From Verrucomicrobiota bacterium (GTDB lineage: Bacteria; Verrucomicrobiota; Verrucomicrobiia; CAIQCK01): DNA of 64,000 bases. Shown here piece by piece: positions 1 to 8,656 of the stretch. The first letter of the stretch is position 1; each line of letters begins with the position of its first letter. A program made the translations under genes and the position numbers. The stretch is taken from contig JACRJX010000025.1 of NCBI GenBank assembly GCA_016235595.1, positions 248,001 through 312,000 of the forward strand, in the 5' to 3' direction. The notes below the pieces were generated by a model. It saw nothing but the letters and a program-made list of their open reading frames with translations. It ran no database searches and had not been told where the DNA came from.

Positions 1-2356
1 CACAGGCGAGGTAGACGTTATACTCGGTGGCGCCGTTGCCGAATTCCTGGTTGCTAAGGTTCAGCGACACCTCCCAGTCATGGAAGTCGCGGATGATGGA
101 ATACTCCTGCATATAGGCGCGGTCGGCGGCCGTGTCTATGGCATACATGGCTCGGATGGCCCAGTTCTCCGTAATCGCCACGTGGGCAATCATACTGTAG
201 AAATCGCTGTTACCCCCGAAAATGCCGTCCACGTCGTCAATATACCGCCGGGAGAAGGCAATCTCCCACTTGCGCTCCTTGATAAACCGGATGGTGGCAT
301 TGGCTTCCAGCAGGTCACCCTTGTCAGAAGTGCGACTGTCGAAATCAAGGACGAGCCATCTGAACGGGCGCGCCTCCATCTCGCTATAGATATCACTGAT
401 GCTGCTTTGGTTCTTGTACGTCCCTGACGACGTCAAATATGGGTAACTCGTGCCGCGCCATTCACCGTAAACGTTCACGTTGAGGAAATCCTCGCTTTGG
501 CCATCGCGTTTGGTCTGCAACTTGTTGCGAACGCCTGCGCGGACGGTTTGCATGCGATCAATCGCGTCAATCTGGTCGTTGGCCGGGAAATCGTTGGGCA
601 GCAGGCGCGTGGTGGCGAGGTTGCGATCGAAACGGCCGTTGCTGTCAAACTGGTAGAAGTTGACCGGTCGGGTGTCCGGCGTCGGGATATACGCCCCGTC
701 CACAACAGGCTGGATGATGTGCCGCAAGCCATGCACATCCCAAAAGGTGTCGTTCACATCATAGACGCGCGACATCTTGAACGAGCTTTCGAGCCCCAGA
801 GGGAACACCACGCGACCGTCCTGCGGGCCGCCATCGGTGAATCCCGGCGCAGGACTGCCAGCGATCGTCCGGCTATACCACGTCTGGCGCACCCCGGCGC
901 GGGGCGTCACTGACAGCCATCCGAAATACATCTGCGGATAGCTGATCTGATGCAGCCAGTCGAACCGCGTGACGTTGTAGTCGTCCCGCGTCTGTGAGTA
1001 TGGAATCAGTGGATTGATGAAGCTGTTGGAGTCGATGCTTGAGAAGTGCTTCTGGAGATGTGCAATGGTGAGCGAGCCGTCGTAGTAGATCGGCGAGCCG
1101 AAGAGTTGCTGGCGCTTCACGTCAATGGCCACTTCCGGAAGCTGCTCGGTGGTGGTATAGACGCCACTCACCGGCGGCCGCACCCAGGCGGATATCATGT
1201 AACCGGGATCGTATTTCTCAATCTCAAGCGTGCTTTGCGGTTGCGCCTCATTCCTGAACTCGTCGCGGAAGAAATCCTCGATCACCCGCGAGTCGCTCTG
1301 TCTCTTGACGTTCGCCTTGAACGTGATGTCCTCACGCAACTTCGTCTGGTTCTGCCACGCCACGCGATAACGATCCTTCGGGACCGTCTCGTATGGATTC
1401 GTCCAGGACTGGCTGTTGGGCCGGAGGTCATGGGCGTAGTAAGTGATCAACTTGCCGGTGCCAAGTACCTTGTAGCGGTAATCCACATCCACGCCGCCCG
1501 CAAAGCCGCGTTTTGAGCGATAGTCGGCGTGATAGGCGCCCGAAAGATTCTCGTCAAGATACCAATTGTAGGACGTCAGTAAGTAAGCGCCAAAACGGCT
1601 GTTCGAACCAGGCTCAAATTCAAAGGTCTGACGGTTGTTCTTCAGCGAACGGCTGATGTGAGGCAGGTAAAAAAGCGGCACGTCGTCCACCCGCAACGTC
1701 ACGCTGCGCGCCACGACCTTGTCGCCCGGATAGAAATCCATGCTGCGCGCGCGCAACCCCCAGTGCGGCTGCGGATCGTCGCACGTCGTGACGAGACCGT
1801 TCTTGACGACATACTTCTCCCCCACCTTCTCAATTTTCTCCCCGTGAATAAAAAACGGGTAATTAAACGCGCGGCTCTTATCCAAAATCGTCTGGCCGGT
1901 GTCGAAATTGTAATAGAGGTGCTCGCAGATCCACTGCATCAAGCCCTGGTAGAGATGCACGTTGCCTTCCGCCCACATGTCGTGCGTGATGCTGTTGTAG
2001 CGGAGATGGTCGGCTGTCAACCGCAACGAGCCACGGGTCAGCACCACGTCTTTCTCGGCGTAGGCGATGTTTGTGGTCTGATCGAAGCGCAATGTACCGT
2101 CATCCGCGACCTCGATCTTGACCTCGGCTTTCAGATCCGGTTTCGCGAGCGGCGGCGTCTTCTCCGGCGGCGCCGCGGCAAAGCCGTGCGCCGCCAGCAA
2201 TAATGCGGCGAGGCACCAACCTCGAACACTCCCTGTCAGGGGTGAAGCAAACACAGTGATGTTACCTAGCAGAAGCCTTTTGTTGCTGGCAATAGAAAAC
2301 CATCCGCGTCGTCGCAAACATCCGGCGCCCGTGCCATGCACCATTGCAGTCCTCAT
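1..2356 (-). CDS. lptD: LPS-assembly protein LptD (C-terminus cut by window edge)
   Basis: LptD is the outer-membrane barrel that, with LptE, inserts lipopolysaccharide into the outer leaflet. The minus-strand frame is open from the left edge to an ATG at 2356. After a signal peptide (hydrophobic core CLAALLLAA) comes an OstA/LptA-like N-terminal domain with the typical text LRLTADHLRYN and MWAEGNVHLY, then a long beta-rich barrel with many Tyr/Trp/Arg-ended strands such as VPLFYLPHIS and EYNVYLAC. About 785 residues are present and only the end of the barrel should be missing. The ATG overlaps the yggS stop as ATGA, which implies translational coupling. A GTG at 2254 would give a more normal signal peptide of about 27 residues, so the exact start is open. 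The family call is confident. Confidence 0.9.
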   Translation of the reverse strand, partial: MRTAMVHGTGAGCLRRRGWFSIASNKRLLLGNITVFASPLTGSVRGWCLAALLLAAHGFAAAPPEKTPPLAKPDLKAEVKIEVADDGTLRFDQTTNIAYAEKDVVLTRGSLRLTADHLRYNSITHDMWAEGNVHLYQGLMQWICEHLYYNFDTGQTILDKSRAFNYPFFIHGEKIEKVGEKYVVKNGLVTTCDDPQPHWGLRARSMDFYPGDKVVARSVTLRVDDVPLFYLPHISRSLKNNRQTFEFEPGSNSRFGAYLLTSYNWYLDENLSGAYHADYRSKRGFAGGVDVDYRYKVLGTGKLITYYAHDLRPNSQSWTNPYETVPKDRYRVAWQNQTKLREDITFKANVKRQSDSRVIEDFFRDEFRNEAQPQSTLEIEKYDPGYMISAWVRPPVSGVYTTTEQLPEVAIDVKRQQLFGSPIYYDGSLTIAHLQKHFSSIDSNSFINPLIPYSQTRDDYNVTRFDWLHQISYPQMYFGWLSVTPRAGVRQTWYSRTIAGSPAPGFTDGGPQDGRVVFPLGLESSFKMSRVYDVNDTFWDVHGLRHIIQPVVDGAYIPTPDTRPVNFYQFDSNGRFDRNLATTRLLPNDFPANDQIDAIDRMQTVRAGVRNKLQTKRDGQSEDFLNVNVYGEWRGTSYPYLTSSGTYKNQSSISDIYSEMEARPFRWLVLDFDSRTSDKGDLLEANATIRFIKERKWEIAFSRRYIDDVDGIFGGNSDFYSMIAHVAITENWAIRAMYAIDTAADRAYMQEYSIIRDFHDWEVSLNLSNQEFGNGATEYNVYLAC

Positions 2357-3048
2357 GACGGGTCGTCCGGCGCCGTCCGGAAGATCGCGGTGCCAATGCG
2401 CACCATCGTCGCGCCTTCCTCAATGGCAACCTCAAAATCGTTCGTCATGCCCATCGAAAGCGTCGGCAGCGGGATGCCATGCCGGACCTGAAGCTGGTCG
2501 CGCAGTTCACGCAACGCGCGAAATGTCGGCCTCGCCTCCTGCGGATCCTCGAAAAACGGCGCCATCGTCATCAACCCCTGGATATCCAGACGGGGCAGCC
2601 TGTTCAGCTCGGCCAGCGCCTCCATAACCTCATCAGGTTTGAAGCCGAATTTCGTCGCTTCGCCGGACACGTTGCACTCCAATAGCACCGCCAACCTGCG
2701 GCTGGCATGCCCGGCGAACTTGTCCAGTTCGCGCGCCAGCCGAACGCTGTCCACCGATTGGATGGTGTGGAACAATTCAACCGCTTCACGGGCCTTGTTC
2801 GTCTGCAGGTGACCGATGAAGTGCCACTGTAGCTTGCCCGGCAACTCGGAAATCTTCGCCTTCGCTTCCTGAATACGGCTTTCGCCCAATACGGTCACGC
2901 CTTCGGCAATGGCCTCGTGCACAATCTCCGGCGGATGCGTCTTGCTCACGGCTACGAGTTGAACATCGGCGGCGCTCCGCCCCGCACGCGACGCGGCAGC
3001 CTGTATGCGGGCGCGGACGGCAGCGAGATTCTCAGCAATCGTTGGCAT
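2353..3048 (-). CDS. yggS: YggS/PLPHP family pyridoxal-phosphate homeostasis protein
   Basis: A 231-residue cytosolic PLP-binding protein of the YggS/PROSC family, which buffers pyridoxal phosphate and affects amino-acid metabolism without a known catalytic turnover. The signature AVSKTHPPE holds the PLP lysine near residue 36. Other family landmarks are LGESRIQEA, WHFIGHLQTNKA, GLMTMAP and LSMGMTNDFEVAI, and the length matches the family. Its stop overlaps the lptD start by 4 nt (ATGA). A possible promoter (TTGTCC-N17-GATTAA) ends 8 nt before the ATG and there is no clear ribosome-binding site, so the transcript may be nearly leaderless. Confidence 0.95.
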   Translation of the reverse strand: MPTIAENLAAVRARIQAAASRAGRSAADVQLVAVSKTHPPEIVHEAIAEGVTVLGESRIQEAKAKISELPGKLQWHFIGHLQTNKAREAVELFHTIQSVDSVRLARELDKFAGHASRRLAVLLECNVSGEATKFGFKPDEVMEALAELNRLPRLDIQGLMTMAPFFEDPQEARPTFRALRELRDQLQVRHGIPLPTLSMGMTNDFEVAIEEGATMVRIGTAIFRTAPDDPS

Positions 3049-3056
3049 TGAAACAA

Positions 3057-3085
3057 TTAATCGATGTGTTTAACGACGCGGACAA
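3057..3085 (-). promoter_or_regulatory. Possible sigma-70 promoter of yggS-lptD
   Basis: On the minus strand, TTGTCC (3085-3080) and GATTAA (3062-3057) are separated by 17 nt. The predicted transcription start lies within a few bases of the yggS ATG at 3048. The -10 match is only fair, so this is a weak call. Confidence 0.4.
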
Positions 3086-3112
3086 CCTGTTTTGTGAAAC
3101 GAACGGCGCCGA

Positions 3113-3529
3113 TCACTTTCCGAAGAACTCCATCACCGCATCGTCCATCTGCAGATTGAACACGCGCCACTTGTCTGCCGGACGGTAGAACACGATCCTC
3201 CATCGCACCGGCGCAACGTCCGAGCGTGTGAGGTAGGTCAGCCGGCAGAGATTTCTGCCGACAAATTCAACGTTCGCCACATCATAACCACGGATGCTTC
3301 CGTAACTCTGGAGCATCTCCCGCGTGCGTTCCTCCAGCTTCGCCACGTCCTCCAGCTTGGCAGCAATCCGGCTGCCGTGCAGCAACACCGTGTAAGCCTC
3401 CGACACCTTGCCCTCGCGGAGCTGGCCAAAAAACGTCGAGCATGTCTGTATCAGCTCCGGCGGTGCTTCCTCCGAACCCGCAACCGCGGCGCACAACAAA
3501 CAGATGACAAGAGACAGCGTGCGTTTCAT
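3113..3529 (-). CDS. Small secreted DUF3887/DUF4019-like protein, function unknown
   Basis: Encodes 138 residues starting at MKRTLSLVICLLCAA, a clear signal peptide cleaved near AGS/EE. The mature part has an alpha/beta pattern (PELIQTCSTFFGQLREGKVSEAY, then WRIVFYRPADKWRVFNLQ split over later strands) that resembles small NTF2-like secreted domains such as DUF4019/DUF3887. That resemblance is from memory and unproven. The ATG overlaps the stop of the upstream MBL-fold gene (ATGA), which supports this start over the in-frame codon 20 residues upstream and shows co-translation. No catalytic motif is visible. Confidence 0.7.
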   Translation of the reverse strand: MKRTLSLVICLLCAAVAGSEEAPPELIQTCSTFFGQLREGKVSEAYTVLLHGSRIAAKLEDVAKLEERTREMLQSYGSIRGYDVANVEFVGRNLCRLTYLTRSDVAPVRWRIVFYRPADKWRVFNLQMDDAVMEFFGK

Positions 3530-4179
3530 TCGGCTTCCGCGGATTTGAACTTTCGGCTTCCATCCCCCTCCAGCAACGCCGCCAGGCACTTCTTGGCATC
3601 GCGCACGATCGGCTGGCCATGCGCAAACGTCATCATCTCGAAATCCAACTTCAACAGCTTCCTCAGCGATTCGCGTGATTGCTTCGGATCCTTCGAGTAT
3701 TTGTCTGGCAGGAACTCCATCCCTTTTTCCGGATCAAGGTTTACCAACGCATCGCCGATGAACACGATGCCACCGTTTTTCGGCGTGAAATACGCAGTCT
3801 CACTCGGACTGCTGCCAGGTATATGAATCGCCTTCAATCCCGCCGGCAGTTTGTCGCCCTCCTTGAAACACTCGTTGACATCCATCTCCAAATCCGGTTT
3901 GGCCGTCTCATGCGCCCAAACAGGAATACGCATGTTCTCGCGCAACGAAAGCGAGGCCCGCTCATGGTTCGCATTGGTCAACAAGATGAATGCCCGGCTC
4001 GCATGCCCCACTAATCTGTTCATGGCGGCCATCGTCAGCGGCAGCGGATCAAAAAGCACAACTTCCGGGTCCGCTCGAAAAGCCGCTGATGAGAGCGTCG
4101 TCTTCAACTCGTCGGAGAATTGCTCCCAGTAGAATGTCTCTGGAGCGAATCGTTGAACTTCCGTCACAAACCGTTTCAT
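3526..4179 (-). CDS. MBL-fold metallo-hydrolase-like protein with degenerate active site
   Basis: A 217-residue protein with the metallo-beta-lactamase layout: an early beta region (VVLFDPLPLT), a motif-2 loop, a third block (IHIPGSSPSETAYF), IVFIGDALVN as the metal-bridging Asp block, and a late FAHGQPI His block. The HxHxDH signature is replaced by TNANHERAS, so only one of the usual three histidines plus the Glu/Arg remain. Such relatives are known among uncharacterised MBL-fold proteins. Mono-metal or non-hydrolytic function is possible. It precedes and overlaps the small secreted gene by 4 nt. The substrate is unknown. Confidence 0.75.
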   Translation of the reverse strand: MKRFVTEVQRFAPETFYWEQFSDELKTTLSSAAFRADPEVVLFDPLPLTMAAMNRLVGHASRAFILLTNANHERASLSLRENMRIPVWAHETAKPDLEMDVNECFKEGDKLPAGLKAIHIPGSSPSETAYFTPKNGGIVFIGDALVNLDPEKGMEFLPDKYSKDPKQSRESLRKLLKLDFEMMTFAHGQPIVRDAKKCLAALLEGDGSRKFKSAEAE

Positions 4180-4423
4180 GGTCCCACCCTATGCTCTTTT
4201 TCGTGGTTATCGTTTTGTTTGGTTTACCGGAGGCCGGTGACCACCGATTTCACTGTCTCTGCTCAACAACCCGCGCCGGTATACAGAACATCCTGGCATC
4301 GCACGACTGTTCGCGCAGCCTCATCGAAGCCGCGCTCCATTCTTGAAACGGAAAGACCATTGCGCAAGGTGACAGCAAAGGCAAACGAAAAAGCGGCGCA
4401 ACACCACAGCAGTGTTTCTTGTT

Positions 4424-5293
4424 TCACTCCACCGCATACCGTTTCTCGGTGTCGTATTTCTGCTGAAGACCAATGATGCGGTTGAACTCGTCGAACGTCA
4501 GCACGAGGTCGAGGTCCTTCCGGGTCGTCTCCTTGGTCTTCAAAATATGGTAAATCTCCGTCACGGCCTTTGCGGCAGCGCAAAGCCCGGCCAACGGACA
4601 GACAATCATCTGGAAACCGAGTGCCTTGAGTTGCTTGCGGGTCAGTTGCGGAGTCACACCGCGCTCGATCATGTTCGCCACCAGCGGTCGTGGCAGCTCC
4701 CGGCCGATTTTGCGCAGCTCAGCCAGCGACAGCGGCGCTTCAACGAAGAGCGCGTCGGCGCCGGCTTTCTTGTAGAGCTTGCAGCGCTCGATGGCTGCGT
4801 CGAGTCCGAGCGGCTGCCGGGCGTCAGTGCGCGCCACGATGAACAAATCGCGCCCACTCTCTTCTGCAGCGTCGCGCGCGGCGCGGATTTTGTGCGCGTG
4901 CTCTTCGGCGGTAATCACCTTCTTGCCCCGCATGTGGCCACAACGTTTCGGCCAGACCTGGTCTTCCAGGAATACGCCCGCGGCGCCGGCGTCGAGCAGT
5001 TCGCATACCGTGCGCCGGACGTTCAAGGCGTTGCCGTAGCCGGTGTCGGCATCCACGATCACCGGCGCGTTCGAGTTCTTGCAAACACGCCGCGTGGCCT
5101 CAGTGATGTCTCCGAGTGACAACAGGCCAAAGTCCGGTTCGCCCAGCGCCGTGGCACTGACGGAGTAACCGCTGATGAAAATGATCTTGAACCCGGTCTG
5201 GTTGGCAATGCGCGCGCTGAGCGCGTCATAGACACCCGGCATGAGAACGGCATCGCGCTTGAGCGCCCGGCGAATGGTTTCGGCTTGAGTCAT
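4424..5293 (-). CDS. Isocitrate lyase/PEP mutase family protein (methylisocitrate-lyase-like)
   Basis: A 289-residue TIM-barrel C-C/P-C lyase of the ICL/PEPM superfamily, cytosolic. Visible hallmarks are LMPGVYDALSARIA at the N-terminus, VIVDADTGYGNALNV with the Mg-binding Asp, VFLEDQ, and the active-site loop PKRCGHMRGK. Its KRCGH cysteine is typical of methylisocitrate/isocitrate lyases rather than PEP mutases. PrpB is the closest familiar member, but 2-methylcitrate-cycle genes are absent nearby, so the exact 2-hydroxy-diacid substrate is not assigned. The start at MTQAETIRRALKR fits the family; an in-frame GTG at 5326 would add 11 residues without a better ribosome-binding site. Confidence 0.85.
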   Translation of the reverse strand: MTQAETIRRALKRDAVLMPGVYDALSARIANQTGFKIIFISGYSVSATALGEPDFGLLSLGDITEATRRVCKNSNAPVIVDADTGYGNALNVRRTVCELLDAGAAGVFLEDQVWPKRCGHMRGKKVITAEEHAHKIRAARDAAEESGRDLFIVARTDARQPLGLDAAIERCKLYKKAGADALFVEAPLSLAELRKIGRELPRPLVANMIERGVTPQLTRKQLKALGFQMIVCPLAGLCAAAKAVTEIYHILKTKETTRKDLDLVLTFDEFNRIIGLQQKYDTEKRYAVE

Positions 5294-5385
5294 TCTTCGA
5301 TTATCCCCAAGGCCCGGAGATTTCACAGATATTTTTCATGTTTTAGATTTGCCTCCACAGTTTCTGCCGGTACCATTTTCCAACG

Positions 5386-7944
5386 ATGCGTCTGCTCCCG
5401 ACAATTGCGTTCCTGCTCGCAGCAGAGCTGATTTGCGCCGCCCAAATGGCCAGCCCGCGCCCGGCGACGGTGATGTTCTCAAACTCAGGCTCGTTCGTCG
5501 TCAAGGTGAACCGCGAGCCCTGGCTCCGCGGCCAGGCTGGCGCGGCAACACCCGGCTGGAAGCAATCGTTCGTCCAAACCGATTCAGGCACAAACGTCAT
5601 CACGAAATGCGCCGACGACCGTTGGAGCTTTGCTGGCACGCTCGGTCCCAAGGAACCGCCCGATGCAGCATGGTTTTCCTACAACCAAACCCTGTTGGCC
5701 ATCGGCGACCTGCTCCAGATGTCCTGGAAGTTCCGCACGGCCCGCGCCATGGAACTCGAACTGCTCCACGTATCGCTCGCGTTGCCAGCCAGACGGTTCG
5801 CCGGAAAAACCATCCGTTTCGACAGCGTCAACCTAGTGCTGCCCGAACAGCCTGCTCCGGCCACCCAGCGCCCCATCACTGGCCGGCCGCAACGCATCAT
5901 CATTGACAGCGGCTCACTCGGCTCGATTGCGATCCGCTTCGACAGACCGCAGGTGGTCTGGGTCGAAGACCGCCGCCAAGTCGGCGGCGATGATTTCGAG
6001 TTGCGCGTGCTGCTCGCCACCGGCGTACTGAAAGCCGGCAGCGAATACGACCTCGCGCTACAGATCGAACTTACCGAGCGGCCCGAGCTGCTCGTCGGCG
6101 GCAACGGGCGTGAATTCGTTAACGACACCCGGAAATGGACGCGGTTTGATTTGCAAGACGCCCCCAAGCCTCCACCCCCGGTCGAGGCGGAGAAGCGCGC
6201 GCCCACCGACGCTTCCGGCCTGCTGCAAGCGCCGGCGGGGAAATTCGGCACTCTTCAAACCAAGGGCGGACACTTCGTCTGGCCCAACGGCGCGCGCCAG
6301 AGGTTTTGGGGCGTCCACCTCTCAACCGCATCTGCGCCGGCGCAGGAGAATGCGGAAGTCGTGGCCGCGCGCATCGCCCAGTTTGGCATCAATCTCATCC
6401 GCTGGACCGTCAGCAGTTTCAAGCCTGACGCCGCGGAAGTTGACCGGTTTGACCGCCTCGTTGCCGAACTGGCACGTCGCGGCGTCTACTCACACCTCAC
6501 CCTGCCCACACCCCGCCCCAGCAATCCCGCCGTCGTGGCGCCACTGGCCGGATTTGTGGAGCGTTCCGCGGACAATTGGCTGCTCCATAAGAACCGGCAT
6601 ACCGGCAAACGCTGGGTGGACGATCCCTCGCTAGCCTTGGTCCAAATCTCCAGCAACAGCCCGATGTTCGAACAATCGCAGCCAGCCACAACGGCCGATC
6701 ACAATCCCTCGGTTGAGTTTTACAGCCGCACCTACAAATACCTCCGCATGATCGGCGTGAAGTGCCCCATCATCACAGACGACTCCCCGCCGGCAACAAC
6801 CAACCTGACCGCGCTCATCAGCGCGGGCGACGCCGTCGGCATCGGCGGCGCGTGGGATCCGTTGCGACCGGATGGATTCATCGAGAACAAGGCGTTGGCA
6901 TCGAGCGATGGCGGTTACCTCCGCCAGTTTGCCAGCGCGTCTGTCGCCCACAAGCCGCTGCTCATCACCCATGTTTCACACCCGCAAGCCAACGAATATC
7001 GCGCCGAAGCTCCGCTGCTGCTGGCTGCCCACGCCGCTCTCCAGGACTGGGACGGCATCATCTGGGACAACTACACGAACGATCCCGCCGTCATCGGCCA
7101 GTTCCCGGTTGCCGCGCGTATCTTTCTCGGTGAGCTTGCGTCACCGTCACGGCTGAGCACGTGCGTGTTGCGAAACGATGCCGCCAGCGTGCGATTGCCG
7201 GCGTGGCTCACTTTCACCAGCCGCTGGCGCAACGCCCTGCCCAACGTCGCCGCACCGACACCGGACATTGTCATTGCTGCCGATGGCAAAGAGACGCCGA
7301 AGGACGCGCCCGTCAAGAAGCCCATCCGCCTCGTGCAGAAAGCCGGCGACGACCCCTTCGCGCTCCAGCGCCACTGGGTGGGTGCCGCCCGCAAACTCCG
7401 GGTGCCACTTGGCTGGGAGGAAGGCCCCCAACGCGAGTTCGCCAGCGACAACGGCCAACTCGCGTGGGATCAGGACCACGGACAGTTCACCTTGCTCGCG
7501 CCTGCCTGTCGTGCAGCCGCCGGCTTCATCGGCGGCAAGACTTTGAACCTCGCAGACGTGACCTTCGACCTCGGCACACCGAGTTTTGCTGTTGTCTCCC
7601 TGACCGCACTCGACGGCAGCCAGATCAACGAATCACGCCAGCTCCTATTGACAACGGTCGCGCGATGCGAAAACACGGAGCAACGGTGGTTTGAAAACCT
7701 GGCCGGTCACTTGAAGATGCTCAGTGCGAAACCCGGTGCGCAACTCGAACCAGTCCGCGCCACGATCACCTTGCACCGCGCCCGGGCGTTCAAGGTGTTC
7801 CCGCTCAACCCCGCCGGCCAACGCGGCCCGGAGATGCCAGCTAGTCGCATCCCCGACGGCTTCACATTTATCGTCAACGGCGAGAGCATGTTCTATGAAC
7901 TGGTGTCAGAAGGCGGCCTGCGCCTCTGGCCGTTTAAGAAGTGA
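5386..7944 (+). CDS. Secreted glycoside-hydrolase-like (TIM-barrel) protein
   Basis: An 852-residue exported protein with signal peptide MRLLPTIAFLLAAELICAA. The first 270 residues are beta-rich. From about residue 285 a GH-type barrel opens with GHFVWPNGARQRFWGVHLS and continues with INLIRWTVSSFKPD and RRGVYSHLTLP, as in GH5/GH42-clan proteins that describe a hero-like N-terminus of the barrel. The central barrel seems compressed between LTLPTPRP and a later GIGGAWDPLRPDG/ISDG-like stretch, and the two acid/base glutamates cannot be placed with certainty. It could be a degenerate or carbohydrate-binding relative. It stands alone, divergent from the lyase gene, with no operon partners. Confidence 0.65.
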   Translation: MRLLPTIAFLLAAELICAAQMASPRPATVMFSNSGSFVVKVNREPWLRGQAGAATPGWKQSFVQTDSGTNVITKCADDRWSFAGTLGPKEPPDAAWFSYNQTLLAIGDLLQMSWKFRTARAMELELLHVSLALPARRFAGKTIRFDSVNLVLPEQPAPATQRPITGRPQRIIIDSGSLGSIAIRFDRPQVVWVEDRRQVGGDDFELRVLLATGVLKAGSEYDLALQIELTERPELLVGGNGREFVNDTRKWTRFDLQDAPKPPPPVEAEKRAPTDASGLLQAPAGKFGTLQTKGGHFVWPNGARQRFWGVHLSTASAPAQENAEVVAARIAQFGINLIRWTVSSFKPDAAEVDRFDRLVAELARRGVYSHLTLPTPRPSNPAVVAPLAGFVERSADNWLLHKNRHTGKRWVDDPSLALVQISSNSPMFEQSQPATTADHNPSVEFYSRTYKYLRMIGVKCPIITDDSPPATTNLTALISAGDAVGIGGAWDPLRPDGFIENKALASSDGGYLRQFASASVAHKPLLITHVSHPQANEYRAEAPLLLAAHAALQDWDGIIWDNYTNDPAVIGQFPVAARIFLGELASPSRLSTCVLRNDAASVRLPAWLTFTSRWRNALPNVAAPTPDIVIAADGKETPKDAPVKKPIRLVQKAGDDPFALQRHWVGAARKLRVPLGWEEGPQREFASDNGQLAWDQDHGQFTLLAPACRAAAGFIGGKTLNLADVTFDLGTPSFAVVSLTALDGSQINESRQLLLTTVARCENTEQRWFENLAGHLKMLSAKPGAQLEPVRATITLHRARAFKVFPLNPAGQRGPEMPASRIPDGFTFIVNGESMFYELVSEGGLRLWPFKK

Positions 7945-8003
7945 CGCCGGGGCCTCGCCAGCCCGATTTATGGCTTTGGGGGCCGTGTTTGTTGGTTTTC
8001 GCG

Positions 8004-8031
8004 TTGACCTCGGCCCAACACTGAATATAGT
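8004..8031 (+). promoter_or_regulatory. Sigma-70 promoter of tRNA-Asn
   Basis: TTGACC (8004-8009), a 16-nt spacer and TATAGT (8026-8031) lie 19 nt before the mature tRNA 5' end, giving a short leader that RNase P would remove. Confidence 0.75.
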
Positions 8032-8050
8032 CAGCCGCAGTTCTACGGGT

Positions 8051-8125
8051 TCCGGAGTAGCTCAGCGGTAGAGCGACCGGCTGTTAACCGGTTGGTCGTA
8101 GGTTCGATCCCTACCTCCGGAGCCA
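8051..8125 (+). tRNA. tRNA-Asn (anticodon GTT)
   Basis: A full cloverleaf is present. The acceptor arm TCCGGAG pairs with CTCCGGA, the D arm carries AGCTCAGCGGTAGAGC, and the anticodon stem ACCGG/CCGGT encloses loop CTGTTAA with anticodon GTT. The T arm has GGTTCGATCC, and discriminator G is followed by an encoded CCA (8123-8125). A T-run begins directly after it and may end transcription. Its own promoter lies just upstream. Confidence 0.97.
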
Positions 8126-8393
8126 TCTTTTTTCACAGAAATCCACACGTTTGGTTTTTGCGTGACCCTTCAGCGTTCGTTCAGGACCGGTGTCCATCCC
8201 CATTTATGGCCTGCGAGACGGTCGTTCTTGTGTTTCCTGCCACCCGAATCAGATGTCGTGGCGGAAGAGGAGCGACAGTTGAGCGTGGTGGTGGAGTTGG
8301 AAGCGGTGGTGTCCGCCAACCTCCAGCGCGCCACCCGTCTGCGCCAGCCGATCTTGCAGAGGCGTCCAGCGGGCAATTTGTTGCCCAGTGCGG
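8126..8393 (+). other. Non-coding gap between tRNA-Asn and the toxin-antitoxin pair
   Basis: No convincing gene on either strand. The short open frames here have no start signals or recognisable protein text. The region lies 3' of a tRNA gene, a common integration site, but no repeat of the tRNA 3' end was seen downstream. Confidence 0.5.
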
Positions 8394-8427
8394 TTGACTT
8401 TCGGCCATGTAAAACATAGTATTACAT
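8394..8427 (+). promoter_or_regulatory. Promoter with overlapping palindromic operator for the AbrB/Doc operon
   Basis: TTGACT (8394-8399), a 17-nt spacer and TAGTAT (8417-8422) form a good sigma-70 promoter. The inverted repeat ATGTAA-N9-TTACAT (8407-8427) covers the -10 box and ends one base before the antitoxin ATG, as expected for an autorepressing AbrB-type antitoxin. The predicted transcription start falls on the ATG, so the mRNA is probably leaderless, and no ribosome-binding site is present. Confidence 0.7.
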
Positions 8428-8428
8428 C

Positions 8429-8656
8429 ATGATCAAGACGATTACCAAAGTCGGCAACTCGCAGGGCCTCATCTTTGACGCGGCGCTGCTGGAGCTGGCG
8501 CACCTGAAGGCCGGCGACGACGTGAATGTGGAGGTGCATGAGGGCGGCACTCTCACGCTCACGCCCATCCGCCCACGTCCGTCACGCGCCGAGGTGTCGA
8601 AGGTGATCAAGTCCGCGATGAAGGATTACGCGCGGACGATGAAGAAGCTGGCATGA
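8429..8656 (+). CDS. AbrB/MazE-type antitoxin
   Basis: A 75-residue swapped-hairpin AbrB (SpoVT-AbrB) DNA-binding protein. The N-terminal text TITKVGNSQGLIFDAALL is the typical MazE/AbrB strand-loop-helix, and the charged C-terminal helix (RPSRAEVSKVIKSAMKDYA) would wrap the toxin. It should neutralise Doc and repress its own promoter through the palindrome just upstream. It overlaps doc by 4 nt (ATGA). AbrB-type partners are less usual for Doc than Phd-type ones. Confidence 0.88.
   Translation: MIKTITKVGNSQGLIFDAALLELAHLKAGDDVNVEVHEGGTLTLTPIRPRPSRAEVSKVIKSAMKDYARTMKKLA

Noticed and set aside
4180..4423. Small open frames between the MBL-fold gene and the PrpB-like gene
   Set aside because: Translations are irregular and lack start signals. 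A weak hairpin below the lyase stop was considered as a terminator but its stem is only 5 bp.
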